Source of the DNA: Fimbriimonadales bacterium
Lineage (GTDB): Bacteria > Armatimonadota > Fimbriimonadia > Fimbriimonadales > ATM1
Assembly: GCA_026129745.1 (NCBI GenBank)
Contig: JAHCHL010000009.1
Location: 62,001 to 126,000, forward strand
Direction of reading: 5' to 3'
Length of the DNA: 64,000 nt
A model generated the notes under the pieces. That model made no database searches and was not told where the DNA came from. It was given only the letters and a program-made list of their open reading frames with translations. A program made the translations under genes and the position numbers. Shown here piece after piece: positions 26,169-34,090 of this stretch. Each line of letters opens with the position of its first letter. The first letter of the stretch is position 1.

Positions 26169-29093
26169 CTACTCCTTGGCTCGAAAACGTACGCCAACGG
26201 TAGACTTAGTCTCGCCTGGGTCCGCTTCTTTCGACTGCTTGCGAACTGGCTTCTTTCGCTCCTTTGGTGGCGGTGCAGCTTTCTTAGCAGCTTTCGCACC
26301 ACTCTTTGCACGAGGCCCTCGAGGCTGATAACGATCCTCTTCCTCTTCATCATCGATTGGAGCATCGCTAAACAACACCATAAACTCGTCCGCATCGGAG
26401 AGTGTCAACAGAGAAAGTTCATGGTGCATAGTGTCGTCATCCAATGTATCCGGTTCTGCCTCAGGAACTTGGTCCAATGTTAGCAAGGAATCGACATTGA
26501 CCTCAGCGAGGCGATTGACTTCGATTTCTTCGCCAACAAGCAACACTTGCGTTTCTCCATCTGTTGCTGTGCTACGAAAATGGGTGGCGTCTGCACTCAC
26601 GATTTCCCCAGACACAACATCATAAGCATGCCACCTATCAGGTAGCGTTGCGGTCCTGTGTCCCGATCCCGAAAAGTGGATGCTGAGGTGCGGTTTGCGA
26701 ACATGAACGACATCACCATGATAGTTCCAAACCTGCACACCAGCCAACTGGCATAGACCTCGAATGATCTTCTCGTTCACGAGAGGCTCGCCCAAGAAGA
26801 CGCTTCGCCAAACTTGCGACGGGTCTTCCTCGGACTTGATTTCTCTAACCACAAGGCTTGGCAAGCCTGTCTGCGTGTATTCACCAAGAACCGTGCAACC
26901 TTCCTCAGGAATTGCAAAGAAGCTCGGCTCAAGTTGATCTACAACACTGAGCGCCTTTTCCTCGAGCAATTCCGTGAGCGGATGCTTTCTGTTAAGGATC
27001 GTCGTCCCGGCTCTGCTGCTGAACGGTTGCGGACGAATAGCAATCCCGGTGATCTCTCTTACCCTCTCAAGTGCGGGCCTTCCATTCTCGAATTGCCCGG
27101 CGGCGTAAACCCAGAAGAGGGTCTTCCCGTCCCGCTGCAGCCGGTTCTTGATCGCCGCACGAACTTCAGGCCTGGTATCCCATGCGTTCAAGAAAATATA
27201 TAGCTTCGCATCGGGAAAGCGAATTCGATGCGCCAGGTCGCTAAGAAGATAGAAACCCGCGCTTACTCCAGCCCGAAGTATCGCCTCCCGTGAATCTTGA
27301 ATAAGCTGCTTGAATGCACGCTGATCATTGAGATACGCGATGCTTCTCTCGTCGATGAGAACTGCAACATCGGGATCGGACATGGGAGTTGCGGTCGCCG
27401 CGATCAATGTATCCCTCACCTTCTTCGCACGTTGCCAAATTGCAGGTGTGTTCAGCCATCCGTTACCCCATAAATCCATCCAAGCGATGCCTGTAGCGTG
27501 CGCTAGCGCGCATCCAAGTCCGCGCCAATGAGCAGCTTCCAACGCTTGTGGGGTCGACATTACTGGGTTAAAATCGTCAGGCTCCGCGCCTTGGCTAATC
27601 GGTGTCTTGAAGTCTTCTTCGCTTATGAAGAGCTTGTTGTTGAGAGAAAAGCTATCAATCGGCCCGGGGAATGCAGCCGCACCTCCCATGTTCCTGTCTC
27701 GATACGATGGAGGTCCACAGATAATGTCGACTTCTCGCGTTCGAAGCAACTTTCCAAGACTGAGATGCCCATTTGCCGGGTGCGCCCATTCGAACGTGTA
27801 TCCGTAACTCACAGCCACGAGCACCCGGCCTTCTGATGCCTTTTTTACTTCATGTGCAAGCCGTTGAATACATGCGACAGTCGCGTCGCTCAAGAACAAG
27901 TGATAGTCAACCCATTTTCGCTCTTTTCTACTTTCTCGTAGAAAGCTCTCGCCTGAAAGTGGAACTGTGCCGTATTCCGGGATTTTCAGTGTCTCAAATC
28001 GCGCCTTTCCATCGAACCATGCTGCTTGAAGGGCCACATTGTCGTTACCATATCGCCAACGTGCCCAGTCACGGAACGACTCTTCAGCGGCACGGCTTGT
28101 GTCGTATCCCCAACCATCTGCAAAGAACCACTCTCCTCGATCGAGATGAATTCCAATGATCCGACGCCCTTCCTCTAATGCAAGCAATCCTCTGACAAAG
28201 GCACTAAGCAATCGCTGCGCCTCTCCCCAGAATCCCGGATCGCACACACTGGGTTCTGCCAGGGTTCCGTCTTCAAAGCGAAATGCTGCATTCGCAAATT
28301 TCTTCTCCCAACCTGGTGCGCCGGCAAAGACGACCCGGAACATAAGTTTTGCATCAGGATCTGTTGCGACCACGCGTGCAAGCAGATAAGCTGCGAGATC
28401 GAATGCATCTTGGGCAAGCTGTGAGTCGACTGGAAACTCGATCATTAAGCTATGCAAATGAACTCCGGCGCTCGCAGCCTTCTCAATTTCCGCGAGGACA
28501 GTTTCCAGCCGCCGCTCATCACTCGGATTCCCGAAGAAGATAAAAGGGGGTATGACTTGCTTTTCGATGACGATCATTGGCCGATCGGCAATACGTGCGA
28601 TTCTCGGAGCATCAGCTGGTATCGCAATGGGGGGGAGGTCAGGTGTGAAAGGCCTAGGTTTTGGTTTGATTTGCAGTTCTGGATTTTGTTTGACAGGAGT
28701 AGACTTAACTCGACCTCTCTTGACTTGACTGTCTTCTTTCTTAGTACTTAGTCGAGTTTGTCCTCTTTGTTTGGGCACTTGTTGTGCTTTCTGCTCTTCT
28801 TGCGTTTCGCCCTTCGCTCTAAATCGAACCTTGATTGCGCTTCCTGCGCTTGAGACTTCTTCTGGACTCGGCAAAGTAGCGACAACTCGATCTTCGCTTG
28901 GCTCGACATCACTCTTTGACTTCGTACGTTTCGAAGCAGATTTCCTCTTGACTACTTCAGTCGCTTCTTCTTCAGTCGCGCTACGACGCTTTCGCGCGGG
29001 CTTCACCTCTTGTGGTTCAAGGGAAACATTACTAACTTCAACTTCCCCATCAGTTCCTACGGGAGGTGCTTCTTCTTTCTTTCTTCTTGGCAT
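26169..29093 (-). CDS. GH42-like glycoside hydrolase with charged N- and C-terminal tails
   Basis: 974 residues. Residues 1-160 are lysine-, glutamate- and serine-rich and probably disordered. The core (about 165-560) looks like a clan GH-A barrel: IIGIHLDRGEWFFADGWGYD carries a plausible acid/base Glu and NNKLFISEEDFKTPIS a plausible nucleophile Glu. A Rossmann-like domain resembling the GH42 trimerisation domain follows (DVAVLIDERSIAYLNDQRAF, AGQFENGRPALERV). The last 70 residues are again lysine-rich. VRFRAK occurs in both tails (89-94 and 968-973). No signal peptide is visible, so it may be cytoplasmic. The substrate is unknown. Confidence 0.7.
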   Translation of the reverse strand: MPRRKKEEAPPVGTDGEVEVSNVSLEPQEVKPARKRRSATEEEATEVVKRKSASKRTKSKSDVEPSEDRVVATLPSPEEVSSAGSAIKVRFRAKGETQEEQKAQQVPKQRGQTRLSTKKEDSQVKRGRVKSTPVKQNPELQIKPKPRPFTPDLPPIAIPADAPRIARIADRPMIVIEKQVIPPFIFFGNPSDERRLETVLAEIEKAASAGVHLHSLMIEFPVDSQLAQDAFDLAAYLLARVVATDPDAKLMFRVVFAGAPGWEKKFANAAFRFEDGTLAEPSVCDPGFWGEAQRLLSAFVRGLLALEEGRRIIGIHLDRGEWFFADGWGYDTSRAAEESFRDWARWRYGNDNVALQAAWFDGKARFETLKIPEYGTVPLSGESFLRESRKERKWVDYHLFLSDATVACIQRLAHEVKKASEGRVLVAVSYGYTFEWAHPANGHLSLGKLLRTREVDIICGPPSYRDRNMGGAAAFPGPIDSFSLNNKLFISEEDFKTPISQGAEPDDFNPVMSTPQALEAAHWRGLGCALAHATGIAWMDLWGNGWLNTPAIWQRAKKVRDTLIAATATPMSDPDVAVLIDERSIAYLNDQRAFKQLIQDSREAILRAGVSAGFYLLSDLAHRIRFPDAKLYIFLNAWDTRPEVRAAIKNRLQRDGKTLFWVYAAGQFENGRPALERVREITGIAIRPQPFSSRAGTTILNRKHPLTELLEEKALSVVDQLEPSFFAIPEEGCTVLGEYTQTGLPSLVVREIKSEEDPSQVWRSVFLGEPLVNEKIIRGLCQLAGVQVWNYHGDVVHVRKPHLSIHFSGSGHRTATLPDRWHAYDVVSGEIVSADATHFRSTATDGETQVLLVGEEIEVNRLAEVNVDSLLTLDQVPEAEPDTLDDDTMHHELSLLTLSDADEFMVLFSDAPIDDEEEEDRYQPRGPRAKSGAKAAKKAAPPPKERKKPVRKQSKEADPGETKSTVGVRFRAKE

Positions 29094-29175
29094 GATAGTG
29101 TTGGTATCTCAATTCTGCGCAGTTACTGCAGACTACGCTTTGATAACACCTTGGTCTACTTGAGCCAGTTTACCC

Positions 29176-31458
29176 CTAGAGGCTCGGACCTGGCCCGCCT
29201 CCAATTGGCTGGCCGAATCTGCCGGTGCCAAATGGCGAATCAAATGGCAACCCTTTGATACGAATGAAGAAGGCGATTTGTCGACCAGGCTGAAAGCCCG
29301 TGTTGTCTTCAAGGATTTGTAGAATTGCTTCGCTGCAATGCATGTCATACGTAAACGAGAACTGGCGAGAATTGAACTGCTTCGTGAACCCGTTCCATTG
29401 TAACAGCATGGATGCAGTGAGCCGCCCCCATCTGAGAGCGTCAACGAACAGGTTCACGCTTGACCACTTACCTGAGCCGGCGTCGTAGTTGCCTGAGGCT
29501 GCTAGCGTGAAATCACCTTGTCGATAGAGCGTGTCGAGACGAATGTTGCCCCACCTCTTATTGAAAACGTTGTAGTTCGCCAATGCTCTAAGTCGGAATT
29601 GATCGTTTGGCTCATACTCAAGTCTCAGAGATGGGGACTGCCATGCAACCTGCCCTTGCTTTTCTCGATTGAAGTCGTAGCCACTTTGCCCTCCGAGTTT
29701 CAAGCCGAGAATTGGCTCTACTAACGCATCGAAGCTTAGGACATTTGTCCGACTTCCTCTGTCGATGAATAGCGGAGTGAATCCGAACTGTCGCGAGAAG
29801 TTGTATCTGACGTTCAGTGAAAGAAGGCGTTCGCGCTGATAGCTCAGCCGCACATTCGCAATGGGTGTGTATTGGGCAGTGTTGTTACCATAGAACCCTT
29901 GCTTGAACGAAACATCGTACTCAATACCCAGTCCATTGTTCGGTACTCCAGTCTTGGTTGTTCTAAGGTCGAAGAACGCCCTTGCAACTTGTAGATTCTG
30001 CGCATTATCAATAAAGTTGCCAATCGAGAAAAGTGCCGTAAACTGCGGAATGCGAGACTGGACGCCAAACAGCCGATTCTTGTCAGTCCTGAAAGACAGT
30101 TCAGGCGCTCGGTCAACACCGCCAAAGAAGTTCAACGTCGATCCGATAGGTATCGCTCGATTGAAGTCAAGTTGCGCTGAGAATGCTGGCATGCTGAGCG
30201 TGTCTTGGAATCTCACGTCCACGAACTGCCGTGATGCGATGGTCGTTCCTGAGATGGAGGATCTCGATTCGGAGAATGCAAGAATTAGACTCGTAGTGTG
30301 CCGCGGATCCCAACGCCTAAAATCAGATAAGGTGACGTTCGTTTGCGAGCTTCTGAACGCGTCTGTTTGGTTTTCGAAGTAAGTTGCTCCTATTCTTGTT
30401 GTAGCATTCGCTCCAGTGAAGTTCGGGCGAAAACTGAGTCTTGCATCTAAGTTATTCGAAATTGGCCCGCCGAAGAATTGATACCTTCTACCTTCTATCG
30501 ATGCATCGAGATCTCCACTGGACAATCGATCCCTATGTTTCGCACTTGCCGTGTAAGTGAGCGTTCCATTCACGTTCTCAAGCCCCACCACGGTACGCAA
30601 CTCACCTTTAGACCTCGCAGTTTCGTAAAGGTAATCACCTCCAATCGCTACACCTTTTTTCGACATCAGGTCAGTTCTGAGGATTAGTAAATCATCTCGT
30701 ACTGCCACAGGAACCTTGAATTTTAGGAAGTATCCCTCGTCGATAGACTGACCAATTTCGGGTAGATACTCCCTAGTGTTACGATCTAACGGTATGTCTA
30801 AACGAGGTAGACCGAGTACGGTCTTACCAAGTATCCGAAGCCGAAAGTGCTTGAATGTGAGCCTTCTGTCCGGAATGACAATGAGTTCTTGACTCTCGAA
30901 AACATAGTGGGGATGGTCAAAGCTACATGTCGTAGCAGATGCGATGCGAGCTATCAGCCTGTCAAAGCTGCCTTCGGCTTCTCTCGTCTTGACATAGATG
31001 TCAGTCTGGATCCTGTAATCGAGTCCCTCCGGCTTTATGTCTGCCGAGCCATCCTCAAGTCGAAATGTTCTGTTTGCAAAGTCGATCTGTATGAAAGCGG
31101 CCCGTATTACTTCGGATTGCCCTAAAATGTCGACACCTCCTTTCAAAACAAAGACATCGGAGTCCAAGTCTCCCTCCACTACTTCTGCCCGAATCTCGTA
31201 ACCCTTGTATTCGAAATGTGCATCCGTGGCCGTCAATTTGTTATCCTGAAGTCGATACTCTTTGAAAGACTTGATAACAAGTACTTGCGATGCCCGCTCC
31301 GATGGTGGAGGTAAGCGTTGGTCCCGTGGAGGCAATGCATCTCCATGCGTAGGCTGATTGCCTCGCCTTTGCTCGATCGGAGGGGTGTCCTGGTCGATCG
31401 CGTGCCCAATCGACCAGCCAACAATTAGTGCCGCAGTTGCCACTACTCTGAGCGCCAT
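29176..31458 (-). CDS. LptD/OstA-like outer-membrane barrel protein
   Basis: 760 residues with a signal peptide (MALRVVATAALIVGWSIGHA). Residues about 55-180 form an OstA-like beta-jellyroll region (LTATDAHFEYKGYEIRAEVV, VFVLKGGVDILGQSEVIRAA). The remaining 550 residues alternate polar and hydrophobic residues with many Asn, Arg and aromatic residues, as expected for a large beta-barrel. LptD inserts lipopolysaccharide in the outer membrane. It follows and overlaps by 16 bases an LptF/G-type permease gene, supporting the assignment. Cysteines typical of proteobacterial LptD are not evident. Confidence 0.8.
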   Translation of the reverse strand: MALRVVATAALIVGWSIGHAIDQDTPPIEQRRGNQPTHGDALPPRDQRLPPPSERASQVLVIKSFKEYRLQDNKLTATDAHFEYKGYEIRAEVVEGDLDSDVFVLKGGVDILGQSEVIRAAFIQIDFANRTFRLEDGSADIKPEGLDYRIQTDIYVKTREAEGSFDRLIARIASATTCSFDHPHYVFESQELIVIPDRRLTFKHFRLRILGKTVLGLPRLDIPLDRNTREYLPEIGQSIDEGYFLKFKVPVAVRDDLLILRTDLMSKKGVAIGGDYLYETARSKGELRTVVGLENVNGTLTYTASAKHRDRLSSGDLDASIEGRRYQFFGGPISNNLDARLSFRPNFTGANATTRIGATYFENQTDAFRSSQTNVTLSDFRRWDPRHTTSLILAFSESRSSISGTTIASRQFVDVRFQDTLSMPAFSAQLDFNRAIPIGSTLNFFGGVDRAPELSFRTDKNRLFGVQSRIPQFTALFSIGNFIDNAQNLQVARAFFDLRTTKTGVPNNGLGIEYDVSFKQGFYGNNTAQYTPIANVRLSYQRERLLSLNVRYNFSRQFGFTPLFIDRGSRTNVLSFDALVEPILGLKLGGQSGYDFNREKQGQVAWQSPSLRLEYEPNDQFRLRALANYNVFNKRWGNIRLDTLYRQGDFTLAASGNYDAGSGKWSSVNLFVDALRWGRLTASMLLQWNGFTKQFNSRQFSFTYDMHCSEAILQILEDNTGFQPGRQIAFFIRIKGLPFDSPFGTGRFGQPIGGGPGPSL

Positions 31459-32534
31459 ATCGCCACCGCAGCCGCAAGCAGAAAAATCGCGTTCGGAAGC
31501 CAGGCTCCAACCAGTACCGGAAGAATTTCATGGTTCCGGGCAAGGACTTGGCCAAACAGGATCCAGAGGTTGTAATAGATCACAACGATGATCACGCTGA
31601 TCAGGACACCGACAAATGCTCCTCCACGAGAGAATCGAATAGCAAAGATTGGACCGAACAATGCGAACACGAAGCATGCAAATGGAATCGCGAAGCGCGA
31701 CTGGTACTCTAACTCATACTCCCTCGCCTGCTCCTGAGACCCGCGCGCTTTCAGTTCCTGAATTGTCTGCCGCAGCTCAATGATCGTTTGCTCATCTGGT
31801 AGTGGTGTGCCGAACCACGCATCGACGCTGAAGCGCTGATGAATGACTTGCTCCTCCCTGACATCGAATTGCACTAGTCGAGAACCTTCAAATTGATAAA
31901 CTACTGGCTTCCTCAGCGTCAGGAGTTCATCCTTGTAGAATCCGTCATCGGCCATCATGAACCAGTACTCGCCGCGCTTTGGATGGTGAAACACAAACAC
32001 ATTCGTCAACATGACTTCCCCAGACGTGCCCTTCTGGATGGCAGCGATCGACACGTGATAACGACCATCATCGAATTTAAGAATGACGTTTGACCGAACG
32101 CCTATTGCCTCTGGGCTCATGGCTATTTTTCGGAACGTGTCTTTGAACCGCGCTTCTGTAACCGGCATCACTCGCTCGACAATAAAGAAGTTCAGCGCTG
32201 CGGCAAACAAGCCAAGTGCCATGACAGGCACAAGTACTCGCCGAATGGGTATCCCAGCCGCACGCATGGCGGTCAGTTCGCTTTCTCTCGTCAGGCGGCT
32301 GACGGCAAGGGACGTCGCTATAGCGGTACCAACCGGCAAAGTCAGCTTAAGAGTCGTTGGAATGCTGAAGAGGAGGAGCTGTGCGATAGCCGACCATTCA
32401 ACGTCTTTCCTGAAGAGCTGCTGGGAGTACTGTATAACAGTATTCGCCAGAAACATTAACACAACCGCACCCGTGCCGATCAAGAACGGCACGAGCAATT
32501 CCCGGAATACATAGCGATCGAGGATCCGAATCAA
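31443..32534 (-). CDS. LptF/LptG (YjgP/YjgQ) family permease
   Basis: 363 residues from a TTG (TTGA overlap with the stop of the upstream gene) giving MIRILDRYVFRELLVPFLIG, the typical family opening. Three N-terminal helices (residues about 15-110, with RLTRESELTAMRAAGIPIRR between them) and three C-terminal helices (FAIPFACFVFALFGPIFAIR onward) flank a periplasmic beta domain. It is a transmembrane subunit of the lipopolysaccharide extraction ABC transporter. The frame extends 49 codons further upstream, but that part overlaps a real gene and is cysteine- and arginine-rich noise. The ATPase LptB is not in the window. Confidence 0.9.
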   Translation of the reverse strand: MIRILDRYVFRELLVPFLIGTGAVVLMFLANTVIQYSQQLFRKDVEWSAIAQLLLFSIPTTLKLTLPVGTAIATSLAVSRLTRESELTAMRAAGIPIRRVLVPVMALGLFAAALNFFIVERVMPVTEARFKDTFRKIAMSPEAIGVRSNVILKFDDGRYHVSIAAIQKGTSGEVMLTNVFVFHHPKRGEYWFMMADDGFYKDELLTLRKPVVYQFEGSRLVQFDVREEQVIHQRFSVDAWFGTPLPDEQTIIELRQTIQELKARGSQEQAREYELEYQSRFAIPFACFVFALFGPIFAIRFSRGGAFVGVLISVIIVVIYYNLWILFGQVLARNHEILPVLVGAWLPNAIFLLAAAVAIWRSE

Positions 32535-33367
32535 TTTTTGGGCGTTCGGAGTATACGATAAAGGAGAAGCGCTGAAAGTATCAGCAACGCAATGATGGCG
32601 GGCACAGCGAAGCCGAGCGGCAGTGCAATGGCAAGTCCCGGAGCCATGACGAGCGTCGAGACTGCGACTAGCCAAACCCAAAAGACCCTCAGTGGAGTTC
32701 CGTCAAGTGCTTTGCCCCCACCCGCGAGATTGATCAACAGCGCCGTTCCGCACTTCTTGCAGTATCGTGTGTTCGGTGCATTTGTTGCAAAGCACTTCGT
32801 GCAACGAACTTCTCGTTCAGCAACCGACTTGCCATGAAGGCTTTCCCATGCGTTCAATGTCCTTTTCTCATCTTCCAGCACGTTTGGAGCCGACTCCACC
32901 GCTTCGCGCATAATGGCTACCGCAGGACCAATCACACCTCGTTTGTAGCACATCCTTGCTAACTGCACTTTTGCGCCTACGTTCGTCGCTTTCGTATCAA
33001 GTTGGCGATAGGCAGAACGCATAATGTCAATGTCTATCATCAAATGGGCACGTTGATTAAGGTGATACTTTACAAGCGGATAGATTGCTCCCGCAATAAG
33101 CAGGGAGAAGCATGCTGACATCGAGACCATCACTTCGCTAGTCGTCACAGCGAGAACGCATAGCCCAAATACGAGACCGATCGAAAACAAGCCTTCGAAC
33201 GTTCCCACTTCATCAGCAATCATCCAGCCAATGATCGAAGCGACCCAGATGATTGCTGGAATCATTGACACAATCGCAAATGGCAAGACGGGGTTGCTTA
33301 GACTATTCTCCATCCTTTGCTCAAGTCTTCGTAGACCACCGAGAATGGGACGGGCGAAGGCCCGCAC
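32531..33367 (-). CDS. Membrane protein with central zinc ribbon
   Basis: 278 residues from GTG 33367, or 260 from ATG 33313 (MENSLSNPVLPFAIVSM). Membrane helices at the N-terminus (three, about 30-110) and C-terminus (two, about 220-270) bracket a soluble part with TPR-like helices (NVGAKVQLARMCYKRGVIG) and one zinc ribbon, CTKCFATNAPNTRYCKKCG (about 186-204). The family is unknown to me. Translational overlap with the LptF/G-type permease suggests it belongs to the envelope operon. Confidence 0.75.
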   Translation of the reverse strand: MRAFARPILGGLRRLEQRMENSLSNPVLPFAIVSMIPAIIWVASIIGWMIADEVGTFEGLFSIGLVFGLCVLAVTTSEVMVSMSACFSLLIAGAIYPLVKYHLNQRAHLMIDIDIMRSAYRQLDTKATNVGAKVQLARMCYKRGVIGPAVAIMREAVESAPNVLEDEKRTLNAWESLHGKSVAEREVRCTKCFATNAPNTRYCKKCGTALLINLAGGGKALDGTPLRVFWVWLVAVSTLVMAPGLAIALPLGFAVPAIIALLILSALLLYRILRTPKN

Positions 33368-33391
33368 AATGTTCCCGGCCGGCTGTCGATT

Positions 33392-34090
33392 TTACACTTC
33401 GGAGCCGGACTTGTCACCGCCGATTTCTGCAGCATTCTCACTATTCGATACTCTAACCTCCCCTTGCTTCTCCTTCTTTGTTCCAAATCGAAGCTCTTGC
33501 CCATTCAGGAGCCTAACAATGTTCGACCTATGATTTAGGATCAGGAGCACTGCTGCTCCACCATAGAGGCCCCACACAAGTGTCGGTGCACCAAGGAAGT
33601 ACGCTGCAGTAGGAGCGACGATAACTCCAACTATGCTCGCTAAGCTTACATATCTCGTCGCCAAGAAGACCGCAAGCCAAACTGTAAAGGCAATACCCCC
33701 GGCAATGGGCGTAGCCGCCAAAACCGCACCTAAGGCACTAGCGACCCCCTTGCCACCACGAAACCGTAGGAAGGGCGAAAACGTGTGGCCGAGAATTGCA
33801 CAGATTCCGACGAGAATTGCGGCCTCTGGCGAGAAGCCGCTCAAGGCAAGCCAGTTGCCGGCCAAGGTTCCAGGAACATACGCCTTTGCAACATCCATTA
33901 GAAATGCCGGCAACCCCAAGCTTGGCCCGCAAGTTCTCCAAACATTCGTTGCTCCAATGTTTCCGCTTCCGACCTTCCGCAAATCAACGCCTCTGGTCTT
34001 GGCAAGCCAGTACCCGAAAGGCAGCGAACCGACCAAAAAGGAACCAACACACAATAGGATCCAAAGTTCCGGGTTCGATTTCATCGTCAT
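33392..34090 (-). CDS. plsY: Glycerol-3-phosphate acyltransferase PlsY
   Basis: 232 residues. Signature elements are SFLVGSLPFGYWLAK, KVGSGNIGATNVWRTCG, AILGHTFSPFLRFRGGKGVA and, near the end, LLILNHRSNIVRLLNG. PlsY uses acyl phosphate to acylate glycerol-3-phosphate, the first step of phospholipid synthesis, in the inner membrane. A polar tail of about 35 residues after the last motif is longer than usual. It overlaps the stop of glnE by four bases. Confidence 0.95.
   Translation of the reverse strand: MTMKSNPELWILLCVGSFLVGSLPFGYWLAKTRGVDLRKVGSGNIGATNVWRTCGPSLGLPAFLMDVAKAYVPGTLAGNWLALSGFSPEAAILVGICAILGHTFSPFLRFRGGKGVASALGAVLAATPIAGGIAFTVWLAVFLATRYVSLASIVGVIVAPTAAYFLGAPTLVWGLYGGAAVLLILNHRSNIVRLLNGQELRFGTKKEKQGEVRVSNSENAAEIGGDKSGSEV

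Noticed and set aside
32535-32681. 49-codon N-terminal extension of the LptF/G-like gene
   Set aside because: It overlaps the zinc-ribbon gene and has a cysteine- and histidine-rich sequence unlike the family.
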